From NCBI GenBank assembly GCA_034112085.1, contig JAWUWD010000039.1:26974-90973 (forward strand): DNA of 64,000 nt, given 5' to 3'. This document shows, piece after piece, positions 9,901 through 18,435 of the stretch. The stretch comes from JAWUWD01 sp034112085 (GTDB lineage: Bacteria > Bacteroidota > Bacteroidia > Cytophagales > Cyclobacteriaceae). Made by a program: the position numbers and the translations under genes. Each line of letters begins with the position of its first letter. Position 1 is the first letter of the stretch. The notes under the pieces were generated by a model. The model searched no databases, was not told where the DNA came from, and was given only the letters and a program-made list of their open reading frames with translations.

Positions 9901-11115
9901 GGACTCACTTGTGATGCCGTCATTGTATATCCTTGAGGGCTCTCCAAGATCCATTAGTCCTACAATGTTTCTTAAGGTTTGCGTGTTGTTTTGTCTATTG
10001 AGTACATAGACTTCTACTCTTCGCATATTGATTCCAGAGTTGAGTCTTGGGATTTGCAATAGCCATTTTTCATACTGTTCTCGAAAGAAATGCCCAAGAA
10101 AGAAATGCCTGTTTTCATCATAGTCGGCAGCTAATATCTCAAACTGACGCCCTCCACTTGCTGCGCCACCTCCACCAACTTCTACGGATTGAGTTTTCCC
10201 CCGCTGTGTTGAGGCTACTGAAGTAACGAATAACTTACCAAACTGCATTTGTGCTTTTATTCCAAATAGATTTTGAGCACCACTTATCAAACTGTTATTG
10301 AGCGGTAAGCTAATATTTCCAACTTCTAATTTCTTTATGATATCCTCTTCAAATCCAGTGAATTCAACTTTGAGATTATTTTCAAAATCGAATGAATTAT
10401 TATTGTCAAAATTGGCAGTGACTTGTAATTTTTCTCCGACTTTCCCTGTGACATTCATACTGATCTGCTGATCAAATTCGAAACCCCCTCTGCTTCTTTG
10501 CTGATTTACTGAACTTTGCGGGTTGTCTGATCGTTGCCAGCGAGCCCCAAAGTCTAAAGTGACAAAGCCCCTAGGAGTGATTTCCACATAACTCCCGCCA
10601 AATATTCTGTCAAGCACCGGGCTGACAAAGATAGGAGGGATGATGTTTCTACCGCTTATAGCACTTTCCCCATCAAGTCCAGAAGATCTGTTCTTCCAGT
10701 AGTTTTTAAGAATTTGTCTTTCTTGAAACTTGTTAAATTCCTCAAAACTCATAGATGATGTTGGGCGATAATTGAGGTCACCTATTTTCTCATAAATGGT
10801 GTAGTTGAGTGAGGTATCAATCTCTACATCAAGTTCCAATTTGGAATGATCCTGCAGTAGGAGAGGAGACGATGTTGTGGAATGCGAAAAAGGGTCTCCA
10901 AAACGATACGAAGGGCTATAAGTAGGTCTTCGAGAGGAAGAGTAGGGAAGATTACTAAGGCTATCAGTCTTAGTCGTGTCCGCGCTTATTGTTTCTTGTT
11001 CCTGAAAATAGGACCATTCACTTGTCGAATTAGCGTATAGTGTCCCAGTCGCTCCCAAGTAGAGAGCAATACAATAAATAATAAAGGATTTTATGAGTTT
11101 GAAATTTAGCTGCAA
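3910..11115 (-). CDS. sprA: Type IX secretion system / gliding translocon protein SprA
   Basis: At 2401 aa this is the size expected of SprA (Sov in Porphyromonas), the giant outer-membrane barrel that forms the T9SS translocation pore and is needed for gliding in Flavobacterium. Recognisable stretches include EISPRGF-like VEITPRGFVTLDFGARW near residue 178, the region LNYRPTSSMSFEEF, and a C-terminal beta strand ending FGFQLRFSLAQ. The N-terminus is a signal peptide (about 1-28). The start must be TTG at 11115: a TAG stop lies directly upstream in frame and no methionine follows until well after the signal peptide. It starts 16 bp after ruvA, so maeB-ruvA-sprA probably form one transcript. 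Confidence 0.95.
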   Translation of the reverse strand: MQLNFKLIKSFIIYCIALYLGATGTLYANSTSEWSYFQEQETISADTTKTDSLSNLPYSSSRRPTYSPSYRFGDPFSHSTTSSPLLLQDHSKLELDVEIDTSLNYTIYEKIGDLNYRPTSSMSFEEFNKFQERQILKNYWKNRSSGLDGESAISGRNIIPPIFVSPVLDRIFGGSYVEITPRGFVTLDFGARWQRSDNPQSSVNQQRSRGGFEFDQQISMNVTGKVGEKLQVTANFDNNNSFDFENNLKVEFTGFEEDIIKKLEVGNISLPLNNSLISGAQNLFGIKAQMQFGKLFVTSVASTQRGKTQSVEVGGGGAASGGRQFEILAADYDENRHFFLGHFFREQYEKWLLQIPRLNSGINMRRVEVYVLNRQNNTQTLRNIVGLMDLGEPSRIYNDGITSESGTTNDNEANDLYDWLTNDLTNRQEVSINETFKDTPLPSGGNLENGLDYEKITQARKLDESEYSVHPSLGYISLNRKLQNDEALAVAYEYTSGGRPYQVGELSDDYANTPEDEVVFMKLLRPRKINIKDNSNVVVPTWDLMMKNIYYLNANQIEKNGFDLRIIYRDDQSNNDQPSLQDGTNTPLIELLGLDRLNSNEDLQRDGNFDFVEGVTVDVDNGLITFPFLEPFNTPLVNFFSGRSDEDFLTEKYVYDTLYRTTRADARQIVEKNKYFITGSMESGSSSEINLTGFNVSQGSVRVFAGGIALIEGQDFRVDYTFGKVTITNQGILNSGKKITVNYETADVFNFQSRTLLGSRFDYKLHDGVNFGATLLYLNERPLISRIATGSEPARNLKYGVDVSIQKESRMLTKLIDLMPIIQTKAPSNISFSAEFAQLRPGTSNKVNGESTSYIDDFENSAIPYGLGNPTRWKLAATPQTINNIFDGGDELNNLQIGYKRAKLAWYQIDNLFYRTGGVNNPGLSDEQLDNHYSRAVNQNEIFPFRSQNIGNNNERIFDLAYFPTERGPYNYNPDLNGNGTLKTPEDNWGGITQAIRTEVDFDKSNVEYIEFWMLDPFIDGDFGKIEDGIDSHDARERKPGQLIFHLGSINEDVIRDGRHAFENGLPSDGLTLGIEENVWGKVTTEQYLTNAFDNNGNRGNQDVGLDGLKDEEEEVHPQFGSFIDQAAKDIIREDVSADNFKYFLDFDESANIIERYKNFNGQDGNSPISNNSAFTPAGSTIPDNEDLNADNTLSELEEYYEYKIDIDRLKLNVGDNNIVDQIEANDPNGQGGSVTWYLFRIPIRQPDNKFGNINGFKSIRYIRTILTGFEKPVVLRLANFRMVGSEWRRYTTSLEGGAGSEDEENDPNNLTISVVNIEENSQGNATQPPYVLPPGIGRDRDNSSSIERQLNEQSLQLCVDNLEDNDARAAFKDHTLDLINYGRLKMFLHANSPQDLEDGAISAFVRLGRDENNYYEIEIPLHLTPPSSGAASEIWPSQNEIDIAFDQLFKLKKERIENGGSSLIIYPRNQGKEVGRHRIRVLGNPVINDISRIMIGVRNVKSDDKNPISACIWANEMRVTDFDSEAGWATNATFNAQLADLGSVTASTRYTSVGFGSIQSKISERTRDETTSYDVAANINLDKFLPEKAGLKIPMYASYERTNIIPRWDPASPDLTVDESLVLIEDKTERDSYKLRVEDNTIRRSINFSNVQKVKMNPDAQKHIYDIENFTFTYAFSDVTRRNYSISEYLKQNYRGSVAYSFTPEYDGWAPFQESKGIKSPYLKWIKDFNVNPIPNNITVRADLDRQFIKTVFRNLEGAQPNYEKFFNFNRTYNVKWNVTKSLSMDYNARTHAVIDELEGEINSDVERSIIWENIKDLGRIRDFNQDVSANYKLPFDKLPFTDWVNGDYRYSAGYTWTAGTYIPDEATFTIDEQDSLNFGGIIENNRGQAVTGKFDLVKLYNKVKILKDVNTPPRRTRANSRAQAADTVKDIHDYKFAKGFLRTLMMVRSVNATYSLDEGTLLPGFDQTPSLFGLDDAFDAPGVPFILGSQNTNIRTEASNKNWIVNNQELTNTFSQSRSINLSIKARIEPFKDFKIQVDATKRETATYQEIYRFDGATDVNIDNGFRSISPGRSGSYSVSFFTLNTAFRKGDGDNESTTFEEFENNRVGILNRISGINSTFSYDTNSQDVLIPAFIAAYTGKSVDQVSLSPFPKTPIPNWRFDYSGLSKIPALKDIFSSVSITHSYKSSYTVSNYVNSLEYSESSEIDFNNSIEDYNTTQFGSIPNENDGNVVPRYIIGQVLISEQFAPLIGVNLRTKGRATIKVEYKKQRDLSLQLTNNQITEQRSNDIVLEYGFTKANFKLPIKSQGRVVTLKNDLQFRIGFTIKNNITIQRKLENPSTVTDGRISYQVNQSFDYVLNKKINLRFYFTRDINEPKTSRAFKTTRTSFGFQLRFSLAQ

Positions 11116-11131
11116 CTACTTCTAAGAAGGT

Positions 11132-11725
11132 TTAAGCGGTTTTTAAAGCCAATTTTATTAATTCTTCTAAAGTAACCTCATTTCCTGAGTTTTTCAGGAT
11201 TTTGTCAAGGGTTTTTTCAGCTACATTTTTGCTAATCCCCAAGGTTACCAGTGCTGATAACGCTTCGTTTCGTACAGTATTGTAGCCATTGACAGAAGAT
11301 TTTTCATCAGTTGCGCTGATGCCTTCTTTTAAGATTTTATCTTTGAGTTCTAGGATAATTCGCTGGGCAGTTTTAGCCCCTATTCCTTTGACAGACTGTA
11401 TGGTCCTGACGTCTTCATTAACGATGGCTTGCTGCAGTTCGGATGCTGACAATGAAGATTGCACCATCAATCCTGTACTTGGACCTACTCCTGATATAGA
11501 AATAAGAAGTAGAAACACCTTTTTCTCAGCCTGAGTGCTGAACCCATAGAGTGTATGGCTATCTTCTTTAATGTTGAGATAAGTATGCAGCATACAGCTC
11601 TCTTGACTTTTGATAGCACTAAATGTTGTAAGTGAGATATGGATTTCGTATCCAATACCCTGAACATCTATTACTACATAAGTAGGATCTTTATGGACCA
11701 ATTTTCCTTTTATGTAAGCTATCAT
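11132..11725 (-). CDS. ruvA: Holliday junction branch migration protein RuvA
   Basis: A 197-aa RuvA: N-terminal OB-fold (about 1-64, beginning MIAYIKGKLVHKDPTYVVID), tandem helix-hairpin-helix region (about 70-140, with ISGVGPSTGL and VKGIGAKTAQRII), and a C-terminal three-helix domain (about 150-197) that contacts RuvB. It tetramerises on four-way junctions and loads the RuvB motor. The start ATG is 2 bp after the stop of the malic enzyme gene, and sprA follows by 16 bp, indicating co-transcription. ruvB is not in the window. Confidence 0.96.
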   Translation of the reverse strand: MIAYIKGKLVHKDPTYVVIDVQGIGYEIHISLTTFSAIKSQESCMLHTYLNIKEDSHTLYGFSTQAEKKVFLLLISISGVGPSTGLMVQSSLSASELQQAIVNEDVRTIQSVKGIGAKTAQRIILELKDKILKEGISATDEKSSVNGYNTVRNEALSALVTLGISKNVAEKTLDKILKNSGNEVTLEELIKLALKTA

Positions 11726-11727
11726 AA

Positions 11728-13992
11728 CTATCTCTTTAATTGTGCATCTACTACTGCGATAGCGGCCATATTTACTATTTCTCTTACAGTGCTACCTTGC
11801 TGTAGGATGTGAACTGGTTTTTTCATTCCCAAAAGAACTGGGCCAATAGCTTCTGCTCCAGCTACCTCCATCAATAGTTTATAACTGATGTTTCCAGCTG
11901 CCAGATTAGGGAAAATGAATGTGTTAGCACCTTTTTCTGCAAGAGTGCTAAATGGATACATTTCCTTTTGTAGTTCGGTGTTCAGAGCAACATTAGCTTG
12001 TATATCGCCCTCTATTACCAAGTCTGGAAATCGCTCTCTAGCTAATTCAACTGCTTTTTTGGTTTTTGTTGGTATATCTCCTTTGCTAGACCCGAAGTTG
12101 GAATATGATAAAACCGCCATGCGAGGTTCTACATCAAAAAACTCAACACCTTTCTTCGCCAAACCGATTATATCAGCTAGCTCTTCAGCCGTAGGATCGA
12201 CATTAACAGTAGTATCAGCAAAGAATAACGTGCCTTTATTACTAAATATTGCATACATACCCGCCACACGTTTTACGCCTTCATCTACTCCGATCACTTG
12301 TAGAGCAGGGAGAATAGTTTTAGGATAGTCTTTAGTAAGACCCGAAATTAGCGCATCGGCCTCGCCATGTTCTACCATCATTGACCCGAAAGTATTTCTT
12401 TCACGCATTTGTTTTAAGGCTTCGTACTTCGTGACTCCTTTACGCTTACGCTTCTCGTAATACTTTTGTGCATACCTTTCCAATCGCTCATCTTCTTCAT
12501 GAGTGTCGATCAAAGTACATTCGCCTAATTCTAAATTGTGTTCTTCAATCAATTTGAGAATGTCTTTTTTCCTTCCCAGAAGGATTGGCTTAGCTATTTT
12601 TTCGTCTTGTAGTACCTGGGCAGCTTTGAGTATTTTGTGATTATTTGCTTCTGCAAATACGACTACTTTGGGATTTTTCTTGGCTCTATTGATTATCCTA
12701 GAGATTAATTTTTGATCGATTCCAATACGTTTTAGAAGGTCAATATGGTATTGTCCCCAGTCAGTTATCTTGGCTTTGGCTACTCCTGAATCCATGGCTG
12801 CTTTAGCTACTGCTGGAGATATAGCAGTAATCAAACGTGGATCCAACGGTTTTGGGATTAAGTAATCAGTTCCGAATTGAATGTTATTATCTCCATATGC
12901 CTTACTCACCATGTCGGGAACTGCCTCCTTGGTCAAGTCAGCTATAGCTTTGACAGCCGCTAGTTTCATAGCCTCATTGATCGTTGTTGCTCGAACGTCA
13001 AGTGCTCCTCTGAATATGTAGGGAAACCCTAGTACATTATTGACTTGATTAGGGTGGTCAGATCTGCCAGTAGCCATGATGATGTCTTTCCTTGATTTCA
13101 TCGCAATACTGTAGCCTATTTCTGGTGAAGGATTGGCAAGTGCAAATACAATTGGATTCTTAGCCATAGATTTGATCATCTCTGGAGAAACGATGTCAGC
13201 AACAGATAGTCCTAAAAACATATCTGCATCAATGAATGCATCTGAAAGAGAATTTAGATCTCTCTTAGTTGCAAATTGAGCTTTTGTTTTGTCCATCTGT
13301 CCCCGATCAGATCTAATAACACCTTTGCTGTCGCACATCACAATATTCTCCAATGTCGCTCCAAGCGATAAGTATAGCTTAGTACAGGCGATGGCTGCCG
13401 CACCAGCTCCATTGACGACAATCTTGATCTCTGAGATTTTTTTGGCAGTGAGTTCAAGCGCGTTGAGTAGTGCAGCCGATGAGATGATAGCCGTGCCGTG
13501 CTGATCATCATGCATTACTGGAATAGTCATTTGCTCGCGCAATGTTTCTTCTATTTCAAAACTTTCGGGTGCCTTGATATCCTCCAAATTGATTCCGCCA
13601 AATGTTGGTTCAAGCGACTTCACTATTTTAATAAATTCCTTAGGGTCCTCTTCTTGTATTTCGATGTCAAATACATCTATACCTGCAAATTTTTTGAAGA
13701 GAACACCTTTCCCTTCCATAACAGGTTTCGAAGCGTCTGGACCAATATTCCCCAGGCCAAGTACTGCCGTACCGTTGGTAATAACTCCGACAAGATTACC
13801 CTTGGCTGTGTACTTATAAACTTCCTCTTTGTTGTTGGCGATTTCTTTGCAAGGCTCTGCTACTCCCGGTGAGTAGGCCAAGGCCAAATCGAGCTGTGAA
13901 CTCAGCATTTTAGTAGGAACCACCTCTATTTTACCCGGAGTTCCTTGAGAATGGTAATTTAGGGCATCTTGTTTTCTTATCTTTATTGGCAT
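11728..13992 (-). CDS. maeB: NADP-dependent malic enzyme with phosphotransacetylase-like C-terminal domain
   Basis: I place the start at the ATG at 13992 (754 aa, beginning MPIKIRKQDALNYH). An open extension to 14031 exists but adds residues atypical of the family. The N-terminal half (about 1-420) is a malic enzyme: the malic N-domain with PVMHDDQHGTAII and the nucleotide-binding region VVNGAGAAAIACTKLY. The C-terminal half (about 425-754) resembles phosphate acetyl/butyryltransferase, as in E. coli MaeB, where it acts as an acetyl-CoA-sensing regulatory domain. The reaction is malate to pyruvate plus CO2 with NADPH formation. It is first of a tightly packed maeB-ruvA-sprA run. Confidence 0.94.
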   Translation of the reverse strand: MPIKIRKQDALNYHSQGTPGKIEVVPTKMLSSQLDLALAYSPGVAEPCKEIANNKEEVYKYTAKGNLVGVITNGTAVLGLGNIGPDASKPVMEGKGVLFKKFAGIDVFDIEIQEEDPKEFIKIVKSLEPTFGGINLEDIKAPESFEIEETLREQMTIPVMHDDQHGTAIISSAALLNALELTAKKISEIKIVVNGAGAAAIACTKLYLSLGATLENIVMCDSKGVIRSDRGQMDKTKAQFATKRDLNSLSDAFIDADMFLGLSVADIVSPEMIKSMAKNPIVFALANPSPEIGYSIAMKSRKDIIMATGRSDHPNQVNNVLGFPYIFRGALDVRATTINEAMKLAAVKAIADLTKEAVPDMVSKAYGDNNIQFGTDYLIPKPLDPRLITAISPAVAKAAMDSGVAKAKITDWGQYHIDLLKRIGIDQKLISRIINRAKKNPKVVVFAEANNHKILKAAQVLQDEKIAKPILLGRKKDILKLIEEHNLELGECTLIDTHEEDERLERYAQKYYEKRKRKGVTKYEALKQMRERNTFGSMMVEHGEADALISGLTKDYPKTILPALQVIGVDEGVKRVAGMYAIFSNKGTLFFADTTVNVDPTAEELADIIGLAKKGVEFFDVEPRMAVLSYSNFGSSKGDIPTKTKKAVELARERFPDLVIEGDIQANVALNTELQKEMYPFSTLAEKGANTFIFPNLAAGNISYKLLMEVAGAEAIGPVLLGMKKPVHILQQGSTVREIVNMAAIAVVDAQLKR

Positions 13993-14056
13993 TTTGATTC
14001 GCTTAGTAATAATGAACAATAGAAAGTTCATTATGGTGATACAATTGGACTAAGAA

Positions 14057-15139
14057 CTAATCTTCAGTTGATAGTTCACTACTTGTCTTGAATGTTGATA
14101 ATATTACTGAGATTTCTCTCATGAATTCTCTTTGAGATTTTCCAGGGCTGTATATAAACCCTTCTATGTAGTATAACCTATTGAGTGCTTCATCAACAAA
14201 GGTGAAACTTAAAAAAGGGCCACCCATGGCATTATTATTTGTTTTCCATAACCCTTTGGTCCTGACGCCATATTTATCACTAAAATTAACCTCCTCATGT
14301 ATGAGGGGCATATACTGTTGTGTAGTGACAAACGTACTTCTATCTGCAGGATCATCAAAAAGATATTTTGAAGTTATTGATTCTCTTAGTTTGATAATAT
14401 TATCGTTTTGGAAAATTTCTTCATCATTAAAATCTTGATAGGAGATGAAAATATCTTTATCAACATGTGACTCAATTCGTCTAACCCAAACGAACCCGGG
14501 TACATTTTCCACCAGCTGATAACCTGATGGAATCCGCATTCCACAGTCATGCTCGCTCAACAGCATGTTATTAATTCCCTTTACTTCATTAGCCTTGTAA
14601 AGTCTTTTTTTAAGTCGCTTGTCTTCTATGCTATTGAAGTGGCTCTGTAATTGGGTTCTATTGGTAACGATATGTTCCATTAGCTGCTGATCAGTCTGAC
14701 CAAAGAGGTACATCACTTCTTGGCCCCTTGCAAATACATCTTGATCTGTAAATACAAATAGTTTATTGTTATCCTTAATTTGGGCTCTAGAATCCTTGGT
14801 GAAGTAATTATTGATGATTCGGGAGCCTTTGGAGTTACTGTCAAGTGTAGAAACAAAGATGATGTTTTTGACTTGTTTCAAAATGCTATTGATTTTTCTT
14901 GGATCAATATACCTAACAGAAAATAATGCTTCTCCTCTTGGTAAACCATCTACCACAGGTTTGAATGTTTCCCTGACTTCATCACCAAGTTTTCCGGCCC
15001 ATTTAGCAGAATCCATTGCTAAAATTATTTCTCCAGGTTTGCCCTTTGCGAAAGGTAAGAAACCCACTCTGTCACTTTCACTTACACTACAAGCAGAAAG
15101 AAATAGAATACAACTAAATATTATTAAGAGTGATTTCAT
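14057..15139 (-). CDS. DUF4837 family lipoprotein
   Basis: The ATG at 15139 gives a 360-aa protein with a lipoprotein signal peptide: MKSLLIIFSCILFLSACSVS, lipobox LSAC with Cys at residue 17. The longer frame to 15220 lacks a signal and is rejected. The mature part matches the Bacteroidota-specific DUF4837 family; recognisable segments are GKPGEIILAMDSAKW and FIYSPGKSQREFMRE near the end. No enzymatic motif is visible. It lies between the lytic transglycosylase and malic enzyme genes, consistent with an envelope role, but the function is unknown. Confidence 0.85.
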   Translation of the reverse strand: MKSLLIIFSCILFLSACSVSESDRVGFLPFAKGKPGEIILAMDSAKWAGKLGDEVRETFKPVVDGLPRGEALFSVRYIDPRKINSILKQVKNIIFVSTLDSNSKGSRIINNYFTKDSRAQIKDNNKLFVFTDQDVFARGQEVMYLFGQTDQQLMEHIVTNRTQLQSHFNSIEDKRLKKRLYKANEVKGINNMLLSEHDCGMRIPSGYQLVENVPGFVWVRRIESHVDKDIFISYQDFNDEEIFQNDNIIKLRESITSKYLFDDPADRSTFVTTQQYMPLIHEEVNFSDKYGVRTKGLWKTNNNAMGGPFLSFTFVDEALNRLYYIEGFIYSPGKSQREFMREISVILSTFKTSSELSTED

Positions 15140-15283
15140 AGGCTTTTTGTCATAAGTCGTAAATCGCAAAAAGGTCACAGAAAGAGCCGATTTGAATATG
15201 GACAAGCCGTAAATATACATCGAAAAGGGGTAAAATTGGCAGTAATTTGTTGATAATCGTAATGATACTAGTTTAAATAAATG

Positions 15284-16669
15284 TTACCCAACTATGAGCT
15301 TCTGACCAGGTTTTATTTTACTGGTTTTCATTTTGTTTAACACCTTTATTTTAGCAATAGAGAGGCCTTCGTACATTCTAGCAATATCCCACAAAGTGTC
15401 ACCAGACTTTACTACATGAATTTTTTTACCTGATAAATCAAGAATAGGCTTGATAGGTTGCCTGCTGTTCGCGGGCTCTTGTGAATGGTGGTCTTTATAG
15501 GCTAGACTATGTGTGCTGTTGGGTTTTACCCAAATCTTTAGAGGTTGTCCTACTCTGATCATAGATCCACGTAAGTTGTTCCACTTTCTGAGGTCAGATA
15601 CGCGGACCTGATATCTTTCTGCGATAGTACCAAGGACTTGTCCTGACCTTACACGATGTGTGATTTTGGTTCTACCATAGACACTTCCTACCGTATTTTT
15701 GGCTAACTGTTCCAGTTCTTTTCTTCCTACTTTTTTGGCGGAGTCTAATATAGACACCCTATTTGTGGAGAATAATTCGTACTTGTGGATGGGTATTTTG
15801 ATAGGGTAGGTTCCTGTCTTCAAGTCTGGGATGGCCTTTCTTCGTATCGAAGGATTGAGCTCTGTCAATTCTTCATTACATAAATTCAATTGTGCCGCCA
15901 CCGTATGCAGGTGTGTATAATGACTCACCATGATGGTGTCATATGACATTTCGTATTGGAGATCTTGAGAAGTATTGAACCCCAATTCATTGGCATGATT
16001 GAGTACGTAGACTATAGCCACATATTGCGGTAAATATGCCCTAGTTTCTCTAGGGAGGTATCTAAATATTTCCCAGAATTTCTTTTTGTATCCTGATCTT
16101 CTAATCGCTTTTCTTACGTTGCCGGGTCCTGAATTGTATGCTGCTAGTGCTAACTCCCAGTCTCCAAACATACGGTGCAACTGCTTGAGATATTTACAAG
16201 CTGCTTCAGTGGATTTTTCAGGGTCCATTCGTTCATCGATGTACCAGTCTTGATGTAGCTTGAAGCTTCTGCCAGTGGCTGGCATGAATTGCCAGAGGCC
16301 AGCAGCTCTCGCTCTAGAAATGGCTTGTGGGTTGAGTCCAGATTCTACTATCGATAAGTACTTGAGCTCGTCTGGAAGCCCATATTTTTTAAGATATCTT
16401 TCAAAAATTGGGAAGTATTTGTTTTCCCTTTTAATCATTTCTTGTGAGTATGATCTGTTTTTTACGGCAAAGTAATTGATGAAGGCATGTACGTTTTCAT
16501 TGTAGTTCAGAGGGACCTTATTACTGATGCAGGTTAATTGATCAGCGACAAGATCATAACTGAGATCTTCAGGAAAATCATTATATATGACATGAATGGT
16601 ATCAGCTTTATTGGCAAATACTATATTGTTAAAGAAGAATAATAGGATTATGAGCTTTGTAGCTCTCAT
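15284..16669 (-). CDS. mltD: Membrane-bound lytic murein transglycosylase (MltD-like) with two LysM domains
   Basis: The ATG at 16669 gives 461 aa with a signal peptide (MRATKLIILLFFFNNIVFA). An SLT goose-type lysozyme domain follows (about 85-230), with the catalytic Glu in LKYLSIVESGLNP and the support motifs ARAAGLWQFMPATG and AAYNSGPGNVRKAI. Two LysM peptidoglycan-binding domains are at about 335-380 and 416-461 (VVKSGDTLWDIARMYEG). It cleaves the MurNAc-GlcNAc bond to the 1,6-anhydro product. The longer start at 16717 would bury the signal peptide. It lies in the envelope cluster downstream of tatA, with a 216-bp gap that probably contains its promoter. Confidence 0.93.
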   Translation of the reverse strand: MRATKLIILLFFFNNIVFANKADTIHVIYNDFPEDLSYDLVADQLTCISNKVPLNYNENVHAFINYFAVKNRSYSQEMIKRENKYFPIFERYLKKYGLPDELKYLSIVESGLNPQAISRARAAGLWQFMPATGRSFKLHQDWYIDERMDPEKSTEAACKYLKQLHRMFGDWELALAAYNSGPGNVRKAIRRSGYKKKFWEIFRYLPRETRAYLPQYVAIVYVLNHANELGFNTSQDLQYEMSYDTIMVSHYTHLHTVAAQLNLCNEELTELNPSIRRKAIPDLKTGTYPIKIPIHKYELFSTNRVSILDSAKKVGRKELEQLAKNTVGSVYGRTKITHRVRSGQVLGTIAERYQVRVSDLRKWNNLRGSMIRVGQPLKIWVKPNSTHSLAYKDHHSQEPANSRQPIKPILDLSGKKIHVVKSGDTLWDIARMYEGLSIAKIKVLNKMKTSKIKPGQKLIVG

Positions 16670-16885
16670 ATTATTGGGTTTGAATATGTCAAGTTTGTCA
16701 GATAGCCTATAAACCACATAATTGAATGAGATTTATAGCTATTCTAAGTCAAGTCAAAATAGTACTCAATCAAAATTGCAAAGTTAAATACACTGATTCA
16801 GATAGTCTGACTAACAGCCATAAAAGTGATATAAGTATTCATTGGCTTTGTTAATTTTACTAACGAATGAATATACGTGAGGGAA

Positions 16886-17095
16886 TTATGCTTTTTTATC
16901 TTCTCCGCTTACGCCTTCATCGATCTCATCTTTGATGCCTTTTGTTGCATCTTTAAATTCCCTGATACCTTTACCCATACCCCGAGCAAGTTCTGGAATT
17001 CTTTTTGCTCCAAAAAATATCAAAACCACTAAAATGATAATGATCCATTCCCATCCACCTGGCATTCCAAAAGCTAATACAGTTTGCATGTCCAT
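16886..17095 (-). CDS. tatA: Sec-independent protein translocase TatA/TatE
   Basis: A 69-aa TatA: one transmembrane helix (about 14-31, GGWEWIIIILVVLIFFGA), the FG hinge, then the amphipathic helix KRIPELARGMGKGIREFKDA and a charged tail. TatA oligomers form the channel for folded proteins recruited by TatBC. The ATG at 17095 is used; a second ATG at 17089 is also possible. TatC is not in the window. Confidence 0.95.
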   Translation of the reverse strand: MDMQTVLAFGMPGGWEWIIIILVVLIFFGAKRIPELARGMGKGIREFKDATKGIKDEIDEGVSGEDKKA

Positions 17096-17119
17096 AATAT
17101 TTTTGCTTAAAATAGATTA

Positions 17120-17127
17120 CAAAGATA
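17120..17127 (-). promoter_or_regulatory. Probable -7 promoter element for tatA
   Basis: On the minus strand this reads TATCTTTG, a perfect TAnnTTTG match identical to the tRNA-Ala promoter element. It lies about 25 bp upstream of the tatA ATG. A clear -33 TTG is absent. Confidence 0.4.
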
Positions 17128-17223
17128 GGTAGAAAGAATAAAGACTAAAAGTCTATTGTTAGTAAAGATTTGGTTGGTTGATGAGAGATGTGTAACGGTT
17201 ATATTGTTGTTTCAAGGTGAATA

Positions 17224-18435
17224 TCACCGGGGATAGAGCCATAATTTTGGATTCATGGTCTGATTATTTTTCCAGACCGAAAATTTCAACTCTGTAACAC
17301 CATCGCTATCAGTCAAGGCTGTTCCTATAGTGTCTTTTGTGGAAATGGATTGGCCTGATCTGACATGTACTTCTTTCAACTTGGCATAAACTGTGAAGTA
17401 TTCACCATGTTGTATCATAACCATATTACCCATACCTGGTACAAAAGCAATTTTCTTTACTTGGCCTTCAAAGACTGATCTCACTTTTTGATTGTCTTCA
17501 GTCTGAATATCAATACCAGGGTTGTCAATCGTGACATGTTTCCAAACCGGATGCGTTTGCTTGCCATATCTTTGAGTGATAAAGCCTGACTCTACAGGCC
17601 AAGGTAGTTTTCCTTTGTTAGAAGTAAAGGATTTGGCAAGTGCGGCTGATTTAGGTGTCAACTTCAGTTTAGTGGCGCTTTTACTTTTGGTGCTTTTGGC
17701 AATCTCTGCTTTGATGATGTCGTCTATAAGCTTGTTGAGCTTGCCAATAGACTTTTTGTTTTTATTTATGTTTTTCTTTGCTTGCTTTTCAGTTTTGGCC
17801 AATGCAGTTATCACAGATTTTTGTTCTACCTGCAGTTTTTTGAGCTTGTCACTTTCATTCAACTGTTCAGCGAGTAGGGCATTTTTTTCATTTTTTTGAT
17901 GTTTCAATGAAGGTACTTGACCACCGAGTACTTTTTTAACTTTATTAATTTGTTCAGATTGTTTTTTACGAGTCTCAGCATATTGCTCCATGTACTTCAT
18001 CCGCATGAATAATTGATTGAAGGTTTTTGCAGAGAAAAGAAATAGTAGTTTACTTTGACTTTGTGAGGCTTTCTGTGTGTTGTAAACCATCTCAGCATAC
18101 TCTTTCTTGAGGTTCTTGAGATCATCCTCTAAGGCTTCGATAATGTCATTGTTATCTTCAATATCATCACCTATTAAAGTAAGCGTTTCCCGTATCGAGG
18201 AAGTTAGTTTTTGACGTTCCTTGATTTGTTCTTGTACAGCGTATAGCTGTCCTACACTTGTTTTTTTCTTCTGTTTAGTCTGTGCTAAAATTTTCTCAGC
18301 TTGTTTTATTTTTAGGAGACTCTGTGTTTTTTCCGTTTGCAACTGCGCTTTACTCTTTCTTTGAGCAGCTAACGTGAAAGATAACGCTAAGACTAGTACT
18401 AGAGATATGAATATTCTTTTACTACAGGCGAACAT
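17224..18435 (-). CDS. EnvC-like murein hydrolase activator (coiled coil plus degenerate LytM/M23 domain)
   Basis: With the ATG at 18435 the protein is 403 aa and starts with a signal peptide (MFACSKRIFISLVLVLALSF); the ATG at 18450 is also open. A long Lys/Gln-rich coiled coil (about 20-260) precedes a C-terminal M23/LytM fold (about 285-400). The metal ligands of active LytM enzymes look lost: the usual HxGxD reads NPGID, and the HxH end reads YAKL rather than YAHL. This matches EnvC-type proteins, which activate amidases instead of cutting peptidoglycan. The gene overlaps the DUF4292 stop by 14 bp, so translation is probably coupled. Confidence 0.85.
   Translation of the reverse strand: MFACSKRIFISLVLVLALSFTLAAQRKSKAQLQTEKTQSLLKIKQAEKILAQTKQKKKTSVGQLYAVQEQIKERQKLTSSIRETLTLIGDDIEDNNDIIEALEDDLKNLKKEYAEMVYNTQKASQSQSKLLFLFSAKTFNQLFMRMKYMEQYAETRKKQSEQINKVKKVLGGQVPSLKHQKNEKNALLAEQLNESDKLKKLQVEQKSVITALAKTEKQAKKNINKNKKSIGKLNKLIDDIIKAEIAKSTKSKSATKLKLTPKSAALAKSFTSNKGKLPWPVESGFITQRYGKQTHPVWKHVTIDNPGIDIQTEDNQKVRSVFEGQVKKIAFVPGMGNMVMIQHGEYFTVYAKLKEVHVRSGQSISTKDTIGTALTDSDGVTELKFSVWKNNQTMNPKLWLYPR

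Noticed and set aside
13498..13872. 124-codon plus-strand ORF within maeB
   Set aside because: Antisense shadow of the highly conserved malic enzyme coding sequence.
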